Numbered from the stretch's first letter, positions 28,176-37,509 are shown. The stretch: DNA of 64,000 nucleotides from Nitrospina sp. (GCA_018673915.1 JABHBK010000062.1:1-64000); one strand, 5' to 3'. Translations and numbers: made by a program. The notes: generated by a model not told the origin, from the sequence alone.

Positions 28176-29046
28176 GACTAAAAACAGCACCCGGCGAGTG
28201 ACCGTGATTTCCTCCATTTCTGAAATGAAAGAGATTTCTCAATCATTTCAAAAACAGAACCTGACTATTGGCCTTGTGCCTACCATGGGTTGCCTCCATG
28301 AAGGCCACTTAAGCCTGATCAAAAAATCATTGGAGTCCTGCGATAAAACTGTAGTCAGTATTTTTGTTAATCCGACCCAGTTTGGACCCAAAGAAGATCT
28401 CGAGTCCTACCCACGTCAGTTCGAAAACGACATTGAGAAGCTGGATGAAATTGGAGTAGACATTCTATTCCACCCCAGCAAAGAAGAGATGTATCCGACA
28501 GGGTACAAAACCTTTGTGGAAGTGAAAAATATCACTGAACAATTATGCGGGAAAAGTCGACCTGATCTTTTTCAAGGAGTTGCCACAGTGGTGTTAAAGC
28601 TTTTCAATATTGTCCAGCCCTATAATGCTTTCTTTGGCGAAAAAGACTGGCAACAGCTCGCAGTTATCGAAACCCTGGTCAAAGACATAAACCTTGATGT
28701 TGCCATCATTCGTGTACCCCTTGTCCGGGAAAATGATGGCCTCGCCATGAGCTCCAGAAATCGATATTTATCAGTTCAAGAAAGACAAACCGCCCTGTCT
28801 TTATCGCGTTCCTTGCAAAAAGCCCAAGACCATATTCGGCAGGGAATCACATCAGTAAAAATTATTAGTAACTTGATCCAACAAAACATATTAGAGACTG
28901 AGGGAACTAAAATCGACTATATTTCGATTTGTGACCCATTGAGCTTCAAAGAAAAAGAACAAATTCGTGGAAGGACGCTAATTGCCCTCGCGGTAAAGGT
29001 CGGCCCCTCACGGCTTATTGACAATTGCATTATTGAGGAAATCTGA
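28168..29046 (+). CDS. panC: Pantothenate synthetase
   Basis: ATP-dependent condensation of pantoate with beta-alanine. The 292-residue protein shows the nucleotidyltransferase motifs PTMGCLHEGHLSLIKKS (HxGH), FVNPTQFGPKEDLESYPR, FGEKDWQQL and the KMSKS-like MSSRNRYLS. It begins inside the last codons of panB and ends overlapping the panD start by one base. Confidence 0.97.
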   Translation: MIETKNSTRRVTVISSISEMKEISQSFQKQNLTIGLVPTMGCLHEGHLSLIKKSLESCDKTVVSIFVNPTQFGPKEDLESYPRQFENDIEKLDEIGVDILFHPSKEEMYPTGYKTFVEVKNITEQLCGKSRPDLFQGVATVVLKLFNIVQPYNAFFGEKDWQQLAVIETLVKDINLDVAIIRVPLVRENDGLAMSSRNRYLSVQERQTALSLSRSLQKAQDHIRQGITSVKIISNLIQQNILETEGTKIDYISICDPLSFKEKEQIRGRTLIALAVKVGPSRLIDNCIIEEI

Positions 29047-29396
29047 TGCAAAGAACTATGCTTAAATCCAAACTTCACCGTGCCCGGGTAACGGCTACGG
29101 AAATTGATTATGAAGGTAGTATAGCTATTGATGAAGACCTTTTAGATCGAGTAGGCATTCTGCCGCTTGAGCAGGTACATATCTATAACATTAACACTGG
29201 AACCCGATTTATCACCTATGTAATAGCTGCCGAACGGGGTTCAGGAATCTTTTCAATCAATGGTGCAGCCGCCCGCCTGGCCCAGATTAATGATCGCATC
29301 ATAGTTGTGGCTTATGGTATTATAGATACTAATCAGGAAAGCCACAAAGCTCAAGTCGTCCTCCTTGACGCCGCTAATAAAATTGTGGAGAATTAA
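29046..29396 (+). CDS. panD: Aspartate 1-decarboxylase proenzyme
   Basis: Makes beta-alanine from aspartate with a self-generated pyruvoyl group. The 116-residue protein begins MQRTMLKSKLHRARVTATE, as is typical; the self-cleavage site is Gly24-Ser25 in DYEGSIAID, and the catalytic region INGAAAR is present. Last gene of panBCD. PanD is the bacterial pyruvoyl form. Confidence 0.97.
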   Translation: MQRTMLKSKLHRARVTATEIDYEGSIAIDEDLLDRVGILPLEQVHIYNINTGTRFITYVIAAERGSGIFSINGAAARLAQINDRIIVVAYGIIDTNQESHKAQVVLLDAANKIVEN

Positions 29397-29456
29397 AAGG
29401 GGTTTGCTTTCCTAATTCCAGAATAAAATCACCTGATTTAATAGCACGAGGTTAAC

Positions 29457-30218
29457 TTGACCGATATACTTATATACGCCGCCGCTGGGTTCATGGTCTG
29501 GATGTGTCTGGATTGCATTCAACGCCGTGAACATTTTATATGGATCATTATCATGATCATACTTTTCCCCGTAGGAGCAGTGGCCTATTTCTTTGTAGTT
29601 AAAAATCGTTCAGAAGCGGGAGAAGGTAAAGCTTCTCAAGGTTTTTCTCCCACTCCAATCCGCAAGGAAGTTGAAACAGAAGAAACCCTGCAACTCAAAG
29701 AACTGATCGGAAAATTCCAAAAAGCCTACCATTATGAAAAACTAGGGCAGGTTTATATAGAACAGCAAAAATTTGAAATGGCAATTCCCCAGTTTGAAGA
29801 AGCCATCCAGCGCGATCCAGAGATGCTGGAAGCTCGGTATGGACTCGCCAAAAGCCTGCACGGACTCGGCAATTATGAAGAAGCTGGCGTTGCTCTGGAG
29901 AAACTGACCGCTATTGATAAAAAATACGATTATGGCAATGCCATTTTTGGGCTTGCAGAATGCTATCGGTTATCCGGCAATGAAGAAAAAGCCCTGGAAA
30001 CTTATGGCGAGGTTATAAACTCCTTCCACTTTTTCAAAGCCTATTACCATTACGCCCGCCTTCTCGATAAAAAAGGCAAAAAACAGGAAGCCATCGGCTA
30101 CATGAAAAGCATTGTGGGTTCTTCTAAAGATTTACCTGACTACAAACTTGAGAAGGAACGTTTCTGGATTGATGAGGCTTCCAAGTTTTTAAGGAAAAAT
30201 GGCGTTGAGCTGGCCTAA
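29457..30218 (+). CDS. Membrane-anchored TPR protein
   Basis: The protein has 253 residues with two N-terminal membrane helices (about 3-18 and 25-46; MIILFPVGAVAYFFV resembles the phospholipase_D-nuclease N-terminal helix pair) and then TPR repeats (about 85-230). The start is TTG, chosen because GAGG lies 5 nt upstream at 29448-29451 and no ATG precedes the first helix. Likely a scaffolding or assembly protein facing the cytoplasm or periplasm. It follows panD by 60 nt. Confidence 0.85.
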   Translation: MTDILIYAAAGFMVWMCLDCIQRREHFIWIIIMIILFPVGAVAYFFVVKNRSEAGEGKASQGFSPTPIRKEVETEETLQLKELIGKFQKAYHYEKLGQVYIEQQKFEMAIPQFEEAIQRDPEMLEARYGLAKSLHGLGNYEEAGVALEKLTAIDKKYDYGNAIFGLAECYRLSGNEEKALETYGEVINSFHFFKAYYHYARLLDKKGKKQEAIGYMKSIVGSSKDLPDYKLEKERFWIDEASKFLRKNGVELA

Positions 30219-30234
30219 GCGGAGAACCTCCGCT
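30218..30234. repeat. Short perfect hairpin
   Basis: AGCGGAG-AAC-CTCCGCT overlaps the stop codon of the TPR gene. There is no T tract, so it is not a classic terminator. It is one of several palindromes around the XRE-type regulator gene. Confidence 0.6.
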
Positions 30235-30254
30235 GGCACGAGCACGTTTTAGTT

Positions 30255-30283
30255 TGCCTTTACCCGTTCCGGGTATGAAGGCA
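30255..30283. repeat. Dispersed 25-bp palindromic repeat, copy B
   Basis: The reverse complement of 30259-30283 is identical to 19362-19386. In this copy the arms extend (TGCCTTTACCCG / CGGGTAtgAAGGCA), giving a longer stem-loop than copy A. It lies 16 nt before the start of the XRE-type gene and could affect its expression. Confidence 0.75.
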
Positions 30284-30298
30284 GTGGGATTCAATATC

Positions 30299-30850
30299 AT
30301 GACAATTCTTTCTGAAAATCTAAGAACCATCCGCAAAAAACTCAACTGCACCCAAATGGCTATTTCAGAAGTCCTCGAAATTGGCTTCAGAACTTACGTC
30401 AGATATGAGGCGGGAGAAAGAGACGCTCCGGTTTCGGTCATGGTCAAACTAGCCAAACTAGGAAAAGTCTCGCTAGACCGGCTCCTGACAACTGAAATCC
30501 TCCTCGAAGACCTCGATACCCCGGACCAGGAAAAACCTCAATCCACCATCAAAAATGCGGATGTAATCGGAGGAGGTATTGAAGAAGGAAGGTTGATGTT
30601 TAAAGGGCTGTTGAATGACAGTCTGGTAACCAACAATAAAGAAGAACAAAAGCTTCTTAACTTATTCCGCAAAGCCAGTCGTCCTAATCGGGAAAAATAT
30701 CTGCTGGATTTAGAATGGCAGTTCAACAATACACGAAGATCTCGCATGACAACCGCAAAAAAAATCCCCCGCAAAGTCGAAAAAGAACAGACCGCAGTAA
30801 AACTCAAAAAACTCGCAAAAAATATTAAAAAAATTACCGTCCGCGGCTAG
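30299..30850 (+). CDS. XRE-family helix-turn-helix protein
   Basis: The protein has 183 residues. The N-terminal domain (about 1-65: LSENLRTIRKKLNCTQMAIS...RTYVRYEAGERDAPV) is a lambda-repressor-like HTH, followed by a linker and a strongly basic C-terminal tail (Lys/Arg-rich from about residue 140). A transcription regulator is the natural reading; the target is unknown. ATG 30299 is preferred: the open frame extends to 30254 but that part consists of the dispersed palindrome. Confidence 0.8.
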   Translation: MTILSENLRTIRKKLNCTQMAISEVLEIGFRTYVRYEAGERDAPVSVMVKLAKLGKVSLDRLLTTEILLEDLDTPDQEKPQSTIKNADVIGGGIEEGRLMFKGLLNDSLVTNNKEEQKLLNLFRKASRPNREKYLLDLEWQFNNTRRSRMTTAKKIPRKVEKEQTAVKLKKLAKNIKKITVRG

Positions 30851-30897
30851 CGGGCCCCGCCCGCTGGGAAAAGGGCGGTAACGCTAACGCGACCGCC
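30849..30897. repeat. Two GC-rich palindromes after the XRE gene
   Basis: AGCGGGC-CCC-GCCCGCT (30849-30865) overlaps the stop codon, and GGCGGT...ACCGCC spans 30874-30897. Neither is followed by a T tract. They resemble extragenic palindromic elements more than terminators. Confidence 0.5.
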
Positions 30898-30994
30898 AAA
30901 GGCCTGGGGCCAACTGCAATAGTTTTATTGGGTTAGCTATGTGTTATCTCGGCTGGCTTTAGGGGATATAGCTAGTTGGCTTCATGCCTAGTGG

Positions 30995-32818
30995 TTATTT
31001 TCTTAAGAATTTTTTGAGGATGTCGTCCATATCGAATAACAGGGAGATGGGCCGCCCGTGAGGACAGGTGTAGGGCATGGAAGTCTGTTCCAGGTCGGAA
31101 ATAATTTTCCTTATCTGATCCAGGTTAAGGGGATGGTTGATCTTGATGGCGTTTCGGCACGACATCATGATTAAGACATCTTCGTATTTTGCGTGCAGAA
31201 CATCTTCATGGGCTCCTTTGGGGAGAAGCTCAATCGTTTCCCGCAAGAGTTTTTCATGGTCCGCGTTTTTAAGAATTGCCGGAACCGACCGGAGCAGATA
31301 CTCATTCTTCCCAAAGGATTCGAGTTCCAATCCCAGTTCCAACAATCGTTCCAGGTGAGGGTTTAGCAATTCGGACTCCCCCGGAGAAAGTGCTATCGCG
31401 ACGGGAAACAGGAGTTTCTGAACTTCGACCTTACGATTTTTAGCGGCACCGAGAAACTGTTCGTACAAAATTCTTTCATGGGCCACATGCTGATCCACCA
31501 CCAACAACCCTTGCTTGCCCTGCATGATGATAAAAGATTGATCCAACTGACCCAGTGGCTCGAACTCGGAATAAATCAAATTAGCCACCGGTATCGGGGC
31601 CTTATCGAACCAAGTCACCTGCGATGGGATGGAGTCCTGCCCTATCATAGTTCTCAATACTTGGGAAAGGTCTCCCTGATTCGGAGGGTGTGACTTATCC
31701 ACCCATTGAGGAGCCTGATAGCTAGGCCGCACTGAAGGTTGTGCGGAGTGTTTTTCCAGAGGGATATCCGCCTCTTCACGCGGGCTTAAATCTACCGAAA
31801 CCTGCTGATTTTTTTCCAGGGCCGAGCGCACCCCATGAGCCACAAATTGATGTACGTCCTGTTGAAAGGCGAAACGAACTTCCGCTTTGGAAGGATGAAC
31901 ATTTACATCCAACAAATGTGGGTCCATCGTCAAATAAAGAAACATCACCGGATGCTGCCCCTTGGGCAATAGGTGACTATAGCCCTGTTGGGTGGCATGT
32001 AAAATGACTTTATCCCGGACAAAACGACCATTGATAAAACAATACTGGGCCGATCTGTTAGAGCGGGTATAAACGGGACTCGACACATACCCTCGCAGTT
32101 GGTATTCACCCGATTGAGCCTCAACCTCCAGCAAATTTTTGGCGAGATCAGCCCCAAACAATTCAGCGATCCGGTAATGAAGCTGATCGGTGGGCAAAGT
32201 ATTGATCACCTCTCGGTCATTATGGGTTAACTGGAATTGAATGCTCGGGTTGGCCAGTGCCTGTTGCGTGACCACCTGGGTGATGTGAGAAAATTCTGTT
32301 GAATCCCCTTTTAAAAATTTACTGCGTGCAGGAGTAATATAAAAAAGTTGGGCGATTTCCAGGGTCGTTCCTCGTGGGCACGCAAAATCTTTTTCTTCCA
32401 ATATCTCGCCGCCTTCCACCACGATCAATCTTCCGCCTTCACTTTCGTTCTGAGCACTGGTGCAGCGCACTTTAGCAACCGAAGCGATACTAGCAAGCGC
32501 TTCTCCGCGAAACCCCAATGAACAAATGGTCTCAAGATCTTCAAATCGGGATATCTTGCTGGTAGCATGACGGGAAAAGGCTAATCGGCATTCTTCAGGA
32601 GCCATGCCCATTCCATTATCCATAATCCGGATTTTCTTTTTCCCACCACCTTCAATATCCAGCCGAATTAGGTTTGCCCCGGCATCTATAGAATTTTCCA
32701 CCAACTCCTTGACCACAGAAGCGGGACGCTCCACCACCTCTCCGGCTGCGATCTGGTTGGCCAGGTCTTCTGACAGAACACGAATTTTGGGGGATATTTT
32801 CTGAGGTAAAACAGACAT
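30995..32818 (-). CDS. mutL: DNA mismatch repair protein MutL
   Basis: Matchmaker and, here, probable nicking endonuclease of mismatch repair. The 607-residue protein has the GHKL ATPase (AAGEVVERPASVVKELVENS, DNGMGM, ATSKI, GFRGEAL) and a C-terminal dimerisation domain with DQHVAHERILYE (about residues 440-451), fitting the metal-binding endonuclease signature DQHAx2Ex4E with one A-to-V change, plus MMSCRNAIK and CPHGRP. An intact motif suggests MutH-independent nicking. ATG 32818 is chosen because AAGGA lies 5-6 nt upstream. Confidence 0.96.
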   Translation of the reverse strand: MSVLPQKISPKIRVLSEDLANQIAAGEVVERPASVVKELVENSIDAGANLIRLDIEGGGKKKIRIMDNGMGMAPEECRLAFSRHATSKISRFEDLETICSLGFRGEALASIASVAKVRCTSAQNESEGGRLIVVEGGEILEEKDFACPRGTTLEIAQLFYITPARSKFLKGDSTEFSHITQVVTQQALANPSIQFQLTHNDREVINTLPTDQLHYRIAELFGADLAKNLLEVEAQSGEYQLRGYVSSPVYTRSNRSAQYCFINGRFVRDKVILHATQQGYSHLLPKGQHPVMFLYLTMDPHLLDVNVHPSKAEVRFAFQQDVHQFVAHGVRSALEKNQQVSVDLSPREEADIPLEKHSAQPSVRPSYQAPQWVDKSHPPNQGDLSQVLRTMIGQDSIPSQVTWFDKAPIPVANLIYSEFEPLGQLDQSFIIMQGKQGLLVVDQHVAHERILYEQFLGAAKNRKVEVQKLLFPVAIALSPGESELLNPHLERLLELGLELESFGKNEYLLRSVPAILKNADHEKLLRETIELLPKGAHEDVLHAKYEDVLIMMSCRNAIKINHPLNLDQIRKIISDLEQTSMPYTCPHGRPISLLFDMDDILKKFLRK

Positions 32819-32954
32819 GAAGTTCCTTGAGGTTAACAGCAAAAGGTCCGACAAATTTTTTAAAGCAAATCAGAAGCTATTGCAACTCAATAGTTCTATC
32901 TTCATTGATTACACATTTTGCGACCAAAACCATGTCAGCAGATGCAAATCATGT

Positions 32955-33740
32955 TCAATTTCTTATACTAAAAACATTTTCACCAACATAAACAAAGTCT
33001 CTGTTTCTTTTGGAAATTGCATTCAAAAAGTTCGAGCTGTTCGCTTCTTTTGGAAGCATCCAATCATGCAGCTCAATAATCAACAAAGGGGCTTCATCAA
33101 TCCATTCAACATTTTCTGAGAAGAGATTTTCTTCAAATCCCTCGATATCGATTTTAATCATAAACAAAGAACACTTATCATTTTCTCTCAGTAATTCTTG
33201 CACATTAACCATTGGCGTAAGAGAAGGGCTTTCCGTAACGGCAACCCTATAAAAATTCGGGTCCGCCTCGGCATTAGTAATGTCAACAAAGCCACAAGAT
33301 GCCCCTATCGCTGCTTCTTTAACAACTACATTATTTAACTCTTCGCAGTTTTTCTTCGCTGCCAAAATATTACCTTTGTTTGGCTCAACACAAATAACAA
33401 GTGCCTTAGGAAACTCTTCTGCAAAGTATCTTGATGCAAGCCCTATATTACCTCCGCAATCAATAATAAGAGGAGTTCCTCCACTATCCACAATCTGATT
33501 GTAGACGCCATACATCTCGCCACCACGCACCAGGCTTCTTAGAGAATAATCTTCATTTGAATAGATTTGATTTGACGTACCTGAATCTGTAAAACCGCGG
33601 GAGTGAACATCGAACACCCTCATGCGATGCTTATCAAAAAAGAAGATTTTACCTTTTTGGTTAGGGGTAAGCCTAATGAAACGCCGAGCAGAAAAAACAC
33701 CTTTGATCAAATTACGCAAATATTCTGCAATACTCTTCAT
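32955..33740 (-). CDS. FkbM-family methyltransferase
   Basis: SAM-dependent methyltransferase of 261 residues. The SAM motif LIIDCGGNIGLASRYFAEEF (about 91-110) and VEPNKGN are clear, as is the FkbM end IKIDIEGFEENLF. The family often methylates sugars or lipid-linked oligosaccharides; the substrate is unknown here. Coding and flanking DNA look more AT-rich than the neighbours mutL and rnd, hinting at horizontal acquisition (by eye, not computed). The DUF115-type gene 330 nt away may share a role in surface glycan modification. Confidence 0.9.
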   Translation of the reverse strand: MKSIAEYLRNLIKGVFSARRFIRLTPNQKGKIFFFDKHRMRVFDVHSRGFTDSGTSNQIYSNEDYSLRSLVRGGEMYGVYNQIVDSGGTPLIIDCGGNIGLASRYFAEEFPKALVICVEPNKGNILAAKKNCEELNNVVVKEAAIGASCGFVDITNAEADPNFYRVAVTESPSLTPMVNVQELLRENDKCSLFMIKIDIEGFEENLFSENVEWIDEAPLLIIELHDWMLPKEANSSNFLNAISKRNRDFVYVGENVFSIRN

Positions 33741-34067
33741 CTCGTTTTCCTATGTTTATTTAGAACTATTGCCTTGGCCTTATCAAATCATCGAGTCATT
33801 AGTAACAAGGGAAAACCAATCAGCTAAAATTATAAACGGAATAACATTCATTACGATATATATTGCTACGTGTGTGTTTATTCATTTGTTAGATAATCTA
33901 CAAAAAATTTTACGCATATTTGCAAATTATGTTGCATTTTTTTACTAATAGCAAGCTGTGTAACTTTTATGCGACTCACTCTCGCAGCGCTCATCTAAGT
34001 CTCTAACATTCCTATTGCAAGTAAATTGGTGATATGATTGGTTAAGTCAAAATTGGGAGACACCCTG
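33741..34067. other. AT-rich divergent intergenic region
   Basis: The region lies between divergently transcribed FkbM and DUF115 genes. It is very AT-rich and must hold both promoters, but no convincing -35/-10 pair stands out. An apparent open frame at 33622-33948 on the plus strand is mostly antisense to the methyltransferase and is not considered a gene. Confidence 0.5.
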
Positions 34068-35483
34068 TTGGACAATCATTTCTTCAAAAAAAATATCAAA
34101 TCCTTAAAAACCAGTATCCCCCAATCCGGAAACCTCTCAGAAGACCTCTCCGAAAAAATTTCAACATTGACAACGTCTTCGGGTCAACGTACGTTTCGCT
34201 ACGAAAACATCTTGCTCCACAGCAGTTATGACCCGGAAAAGGAGGCCCAGCGGTTCGCTGAAAAACTGCAAGCGGGAGCCCGTGTATGCCTATATGGTTT
34301 TGGGCTTGGTTATCATATCAATTCTATTCTCGACAAAATCGGTCCAAACGGATTTCTTATTGTCATTGAGCTTAACCCAGAACTCCTCACAGCAGCTCTG
34401 CTATTGAGAGACCAGACAAAGATTTTTGATGACTGCCGTTTCCGTTTAATTTTTGGAGATGATGAGGTAGACGTTTCCAGAAAAATATCTGATGAGATGG
34501 AACGCTTAACGGAGGGTGACGCAGAACAGTTGGAAGTTTTATTTCACTCGCCTTCCTTCAAGTGTATTCCATCTACCTTTCCCTCCCTCACCAATGCTCT
34601 GGAAGTCTTATTGCTTGAGCGCCGGTTCCCGGCAATATTCGGCAGTCTGGAAAATGCCAATTATTTATTAAACAGTGAAATAATATCAAGTTCTCCAGGA
34701 ATCAACTCTTTAAGGAATTCGCAAAAGGGAAAACCATGTATTTTAGTCAGCGCAGGCCCATCTCTCGACCTTACTCTTCCCTATTTGCACCGCATCCAAA
34801 AACAGTTTTTGATCGCCTGTGTGGATACTTCCTATCCCATTCTTACAGAAAACAATATCCAACCGGATTATGTGTTTTCCCTGGATCCGCAAATAGACAG
34901 TGCTGCGCATTTTATGGATTGCCCTACAGAAAAAACTAAATTAATCTTTATGCCCACCTCTAACCACAATGTGCTAAAGAATTTTTCTGGAGAACGCTAT
35001 GTGGTTTTTAAAGAAGGACATCGCCTTTCAAAAGATAACGAATCTGCTATGAAAGAAAAAGGTACCACAAAGGCAGGAGGGTCAGTCGCCTGCCTGGGGC
35101 TCGATACCTTGATACAATTAGGGTGCGACCCCGTTTTCCTGATCGGTCAGGATTGCGCTTTTTCTGGAAGCCGCTATTATTCCAGCCATTCCCAGTTTAA
35201 TAATCAGCTCCAAAGCAATATCATAAGAACAACGCCCCTTGAAATTTTGCATCAGGAAAAAACCAGGGAGAAAAAATTGCTCTCAGTAAAAAGTACGCAT
35301 GACAATTATCTACTGACTGACCAGGTCATGTATAGTTATCTGCGTAACCTGGAACAGATTATTCAATCCAATCCAAATACCCGTGTATTTAACTTGTATT
35401 CACATGGCGCAGAAATTGAACATGCTCCGGCTTTAGGTTCGGTCAACGAAATAATGCGCCGAGCTTTTATTCCCAAAAACTAA
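34068..35483 (+). CDS. DUF115 (motility-associated factor / MptE-like) protein
   Basis: The protein has 471 residues. The central part (about 220-400) carries the DUF115 core: CILVSAGPSLDLTLPYL, ACVDTSYPILTENNIQPDYVFSLDPQ, KAGGSVACLGLDTLIQLGCD and FLIGQDCAFSGSRYY. The family includes Maf glycosyltransferases that add nonulosonic acids to flagellin and related surface proteins. TTG at 34068 is chosen because GGGAG lies 8 nt upstream; an earlier in-frame TTG at 34038 has none. The FkbM and TPR neighbours fit a surface glycosylation context, but no flagellar genes are present. Confidence 0.87.
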   Translation: MDNHFFKKNIKSLKTSIPQSGNLSEDLSEKISTLTTSSGQRTFRYENILLHSSYDPEKEAQRFAEKLQAGARVCLYGFGLGYHINSILDKIGPNGFLIVIELNPELLTAALLLRDQTKIFDDCRFRLIFGDDEVDVSRKISDEMERLTEGDAEQLEVLFHSPSFKCIPSTFPSLTNALEVLLLERRFPAIFGSLENANYLLNSEIISSSPGINSLRNSQKGKPCILVSAGPSLDLTLPYLHRIQKQFLIACVDTSYPILTENNIQPDYVFSLDPQIDSAAHFMDCPTEKTKLIFMPTSNHNVLKNFSGERYVVFKEGHRLSKDNESAMKEKGTTKAGGSVACLGLDTLIQLGCDPVFLIGQDCAFSGSRYYSSHSQFNNQLQSNIIRTTPLEILHQEKTREKKLLSVKSTHDNYLLTDQVMYSYLRNLEQIIQSNPNTRVFNLYSHGAEIEHAPALGSVNEIMRRAFIPKN

Positions 35484-35488
35484 GATCT

Positions 35489-36115
35489 ATGCTTCCCTTT
35501 ACAAAGTATTTACCCCATTTGAGTGTTACCGCTCTGATCGTTTTTCTCGCTGCGGATTATTTTTCTCCAAACCAAAAGCCTGTCCTCTCCTCATCCCACC
35601 CCGAAGAAGCCAAAATAAAAGAGGAAGGGAGTCATACCGAAGATAGTCAGATGGAGGGAAGCCATAAAAATGGCGACAACATTTCACAAGAAGAACGGGA
35701 AAAGCGAATGGGAATTTTCCATTACAACGAGGGAAACAAATTTTATCAGGAGGAAAAATTTTCCGAGGCCATCGTTAATTATCAAAAAGCCCTTCAGCAC
35801 CACAAGGAGTTTAAGGAAGCTCTCATTAACCTGAGCACGGCCTACATGAAAAAGAAGATGTTCGAGAAAGCATGGGAAACGCTTCAGACGGGTCAAAAGC
35901 AATTCCCAAAAGCTGCGTTAATCGATTACAATTTTGCTTGTTATTATTCTTTGACTGAAAACCTGGAATCAGGGCTATTAGCCCTGCAAAAGGCAGTGAG
36001 CAAAGGCTATAAACAATTCAGTCAAATGGAAAGCGATCCCGACCTCACCAACCTCAGGCAATCAGGAGGATATAAAGCCTGGATAAAAAAGATGTCTCCT
36101 CCAGTCAAAATATGA
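35489..36115 (+). CDS. TPR-containing membrane-anchored protein
   Basis: The protein has 208 residues with an N-terminal signal anchor (about 8-24), a polar Glu/Ser/His-rich linker (30-70) and about three TPR units (75-180; FHYNEGNKFYQEEKFSEAIV begins the first). It starts 5 nt after the DUF115 gene and is probably co-transcribed and functionally linked. Exact role unknown. Confidence 0.85.
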   Translation: MLPFTKYLPHLSVTALIVFLAADYFSPNQKPVLSSSHPEEAKIKEEGSHTEDSQMEGSHKNGDNISQEEREKRMGIFHYNEGNKFYQEEKFSEAIVNYQKALQHHKEFKEALINLSTAYMKKKMFEKAWETLQTGQKQFPKAALIDYNFACYYSLTENLESGLLALQKAVSKGYKQFSQMESDPDLTNLRQSGGYKAWIKKMSPPVKI

Positions 36116-36143
36116 TTTCTGACAAACTTAGTCCAGCCTGTTT

Positions 36144-37304
36144 TTACGTTTCAGTCAAACAAACCTGACCTGAAGAATTAATCTTGAGCCCCACCTTACC
36201 GCTCAATAATGAAAGCATGGGAGCCCCTATAAATGCTTTCCGCCACCCCTGAAACAGGAAATGTTCTTCCATATTATTTTTTTGCTCGAAGTGGGCCACA
36301 AAACTGTGGATCTGCTTTCTGTCGGCAAGAACACTTGGCTCAATTTTCAATTCTTCAGATCGAATCTGAACATAAGCAGAGAGCAATTCTTCAACACCGC
36401 GAATTGTGGTATGCCCATTATTGTCCGGGAGAACAACAAGATCTTCTTCCGGGATTTCCATAGCCTTTTCAATCACAGATAAAATAGATGCGCCGCTCTT
36501 TGCCGACTCCTTTTGGTGAAATCCCCTGAACTCGGATAACACTTTCAAATCTTTCGGAATTTTACGGGCAAATTCCAGCAGAGTTTCATCCATTACAATG
36601 TGCTTGGGTAAGCAATCTCGTTTGACCGCTTCCCCTTCCCGCCATGCAACAAGTTCCTTCAACACAGTCAAGTTCCTGGGCTTCAGGCTCCTCAAGTTTT
36701 TAATTTTCATTAATCGTTTCTGCGGGTCCGGTAAAGCAAAGGTTTTAGGATCTTCCCATGCGTGAACCTCTCCTTTAACCCAATCCAGGCGATCCATCTT
36801 TTTTAATCTCCCTATCAGCTTATGGTAAACAGGCACCAGATAACGGACATCGTCAATAGCGTATTCAATCTGGTTTTTGCTTAAAGGGCGACGGCACCAG
36901 TCGGTGTAAGTCTCAGACTTGTGAATGGTTTTCCCAAGAGCCTTGTGAACAATCTTCGCAAAGGAAATCTGAGCACCCCACCCCACCAATGCGGCGGCAA
37001 CCTGGGTATCAAACACGGGAGGAATGACCTGGCCGCAGAGACGAACCAGAATTTCCAGATCCTGACGGGCAGCATGAAAGATTTTAATTTTTGAAGGGTC
37101 TTTCATCAACTCCAATAATGGAGTTAAGTCAGAAATCTTAATGGGATCAATTGCGGCACAGTGCTCTCCACTGGATACTTGAATTAACCCTAGACGATGA
37201 AAATAAGTCCTTTCCCGGACAAACTCTGTATCTACCGCAAGGATTTCAGCAGTCTGCAGGTTTTCGCAAAACTCCTTCAACTGGTCTGCAGACGTGATAT
37301 ACAT
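36144..37304 (-). CDS. rnd: Ribonuclease D
   Basis: 3'-5' exoribonuclease for tRNA 3' end maturation. The 386-residue protein has the DEDDy exonuclease motifs AVDTEFVRERTYF (Asp and Glu), FHAARQDLEIL (Asp) and YAIDDVRYLVPVY (Tyr and Asp), followed by HRDC-type helical domains from about residue 210. Start ATG 37304 gives MYITSADQLKEFCENL, usual for the family. Confidence 0.94.
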   Translation of the reverse strand: MYITSADQLKEFCENLQTAEILAVDTEFVRERTYFHRLGLIQVSSGEHCAAIDPIKISDLTPLLELMKDPSKIKIFHAARQDLEILVRLCGQVIPPVFDTQVAAALVGWGAQISFAKIVHKALGKTIHKSETYTDWCRRPLSKNQIEYAIDDVRYLVPVYHKLIGRLKKMDRLDWVKGEVHAWEDPKTFALPDPQKRLMKIKNLRSLKPRNLTVLKELVAWREGEAVKRDCLPKHIVMDETLLEFARKIPKDLKVLSEFRGFHQKESAKSGASILSVIEKAMEIPEEDLVVLPDNNGHTTIRGVEELLSAYVQIRSEELKIEPSVLADRKQIHSFVAHFEQKNNMEEHFLFQGWRKAFIGAPMLSLLSGKVGLKINSSGQVCLTET

Positions 37305-37437
37305 TAACCAACCTTAAAATTAATTAAATATTGAACTAGAATCTACCCATTCTCTTGAGAATGAGATTATAGGGGAATCTGCCCTAGAAGAATAGGGCGA
37401 AAAAAAAACAACCCCTGAAACTACCCCCACTCAAAGC

Positions 37438-37482
37438 ATAAAAAAAGGCGCAAAGCTTTTTAAGCTCAGCACCTTTTTTATT
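37438..37482. terminator. Bidirectional terminator
   Basis: The interrupted stem AAAAAAGGcGC..AGCTT / AAGCT..GC.CCTTTTTT has A and T runs on both sides. It lies just downstream of the small minus-strand gene at 37510-37701. Confidence 0.8.
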
Positions 37483-37509
37483 CAATAAAACCGGTTAGAA
37501 CATTTACAA

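Noticed and set aside
33622-33948. Plus-strand open frame of 108 codons
   Set aside because: Mostly antisense to the FkbM gene, no ribosome binding site, hydrophobic AT-driven composition.
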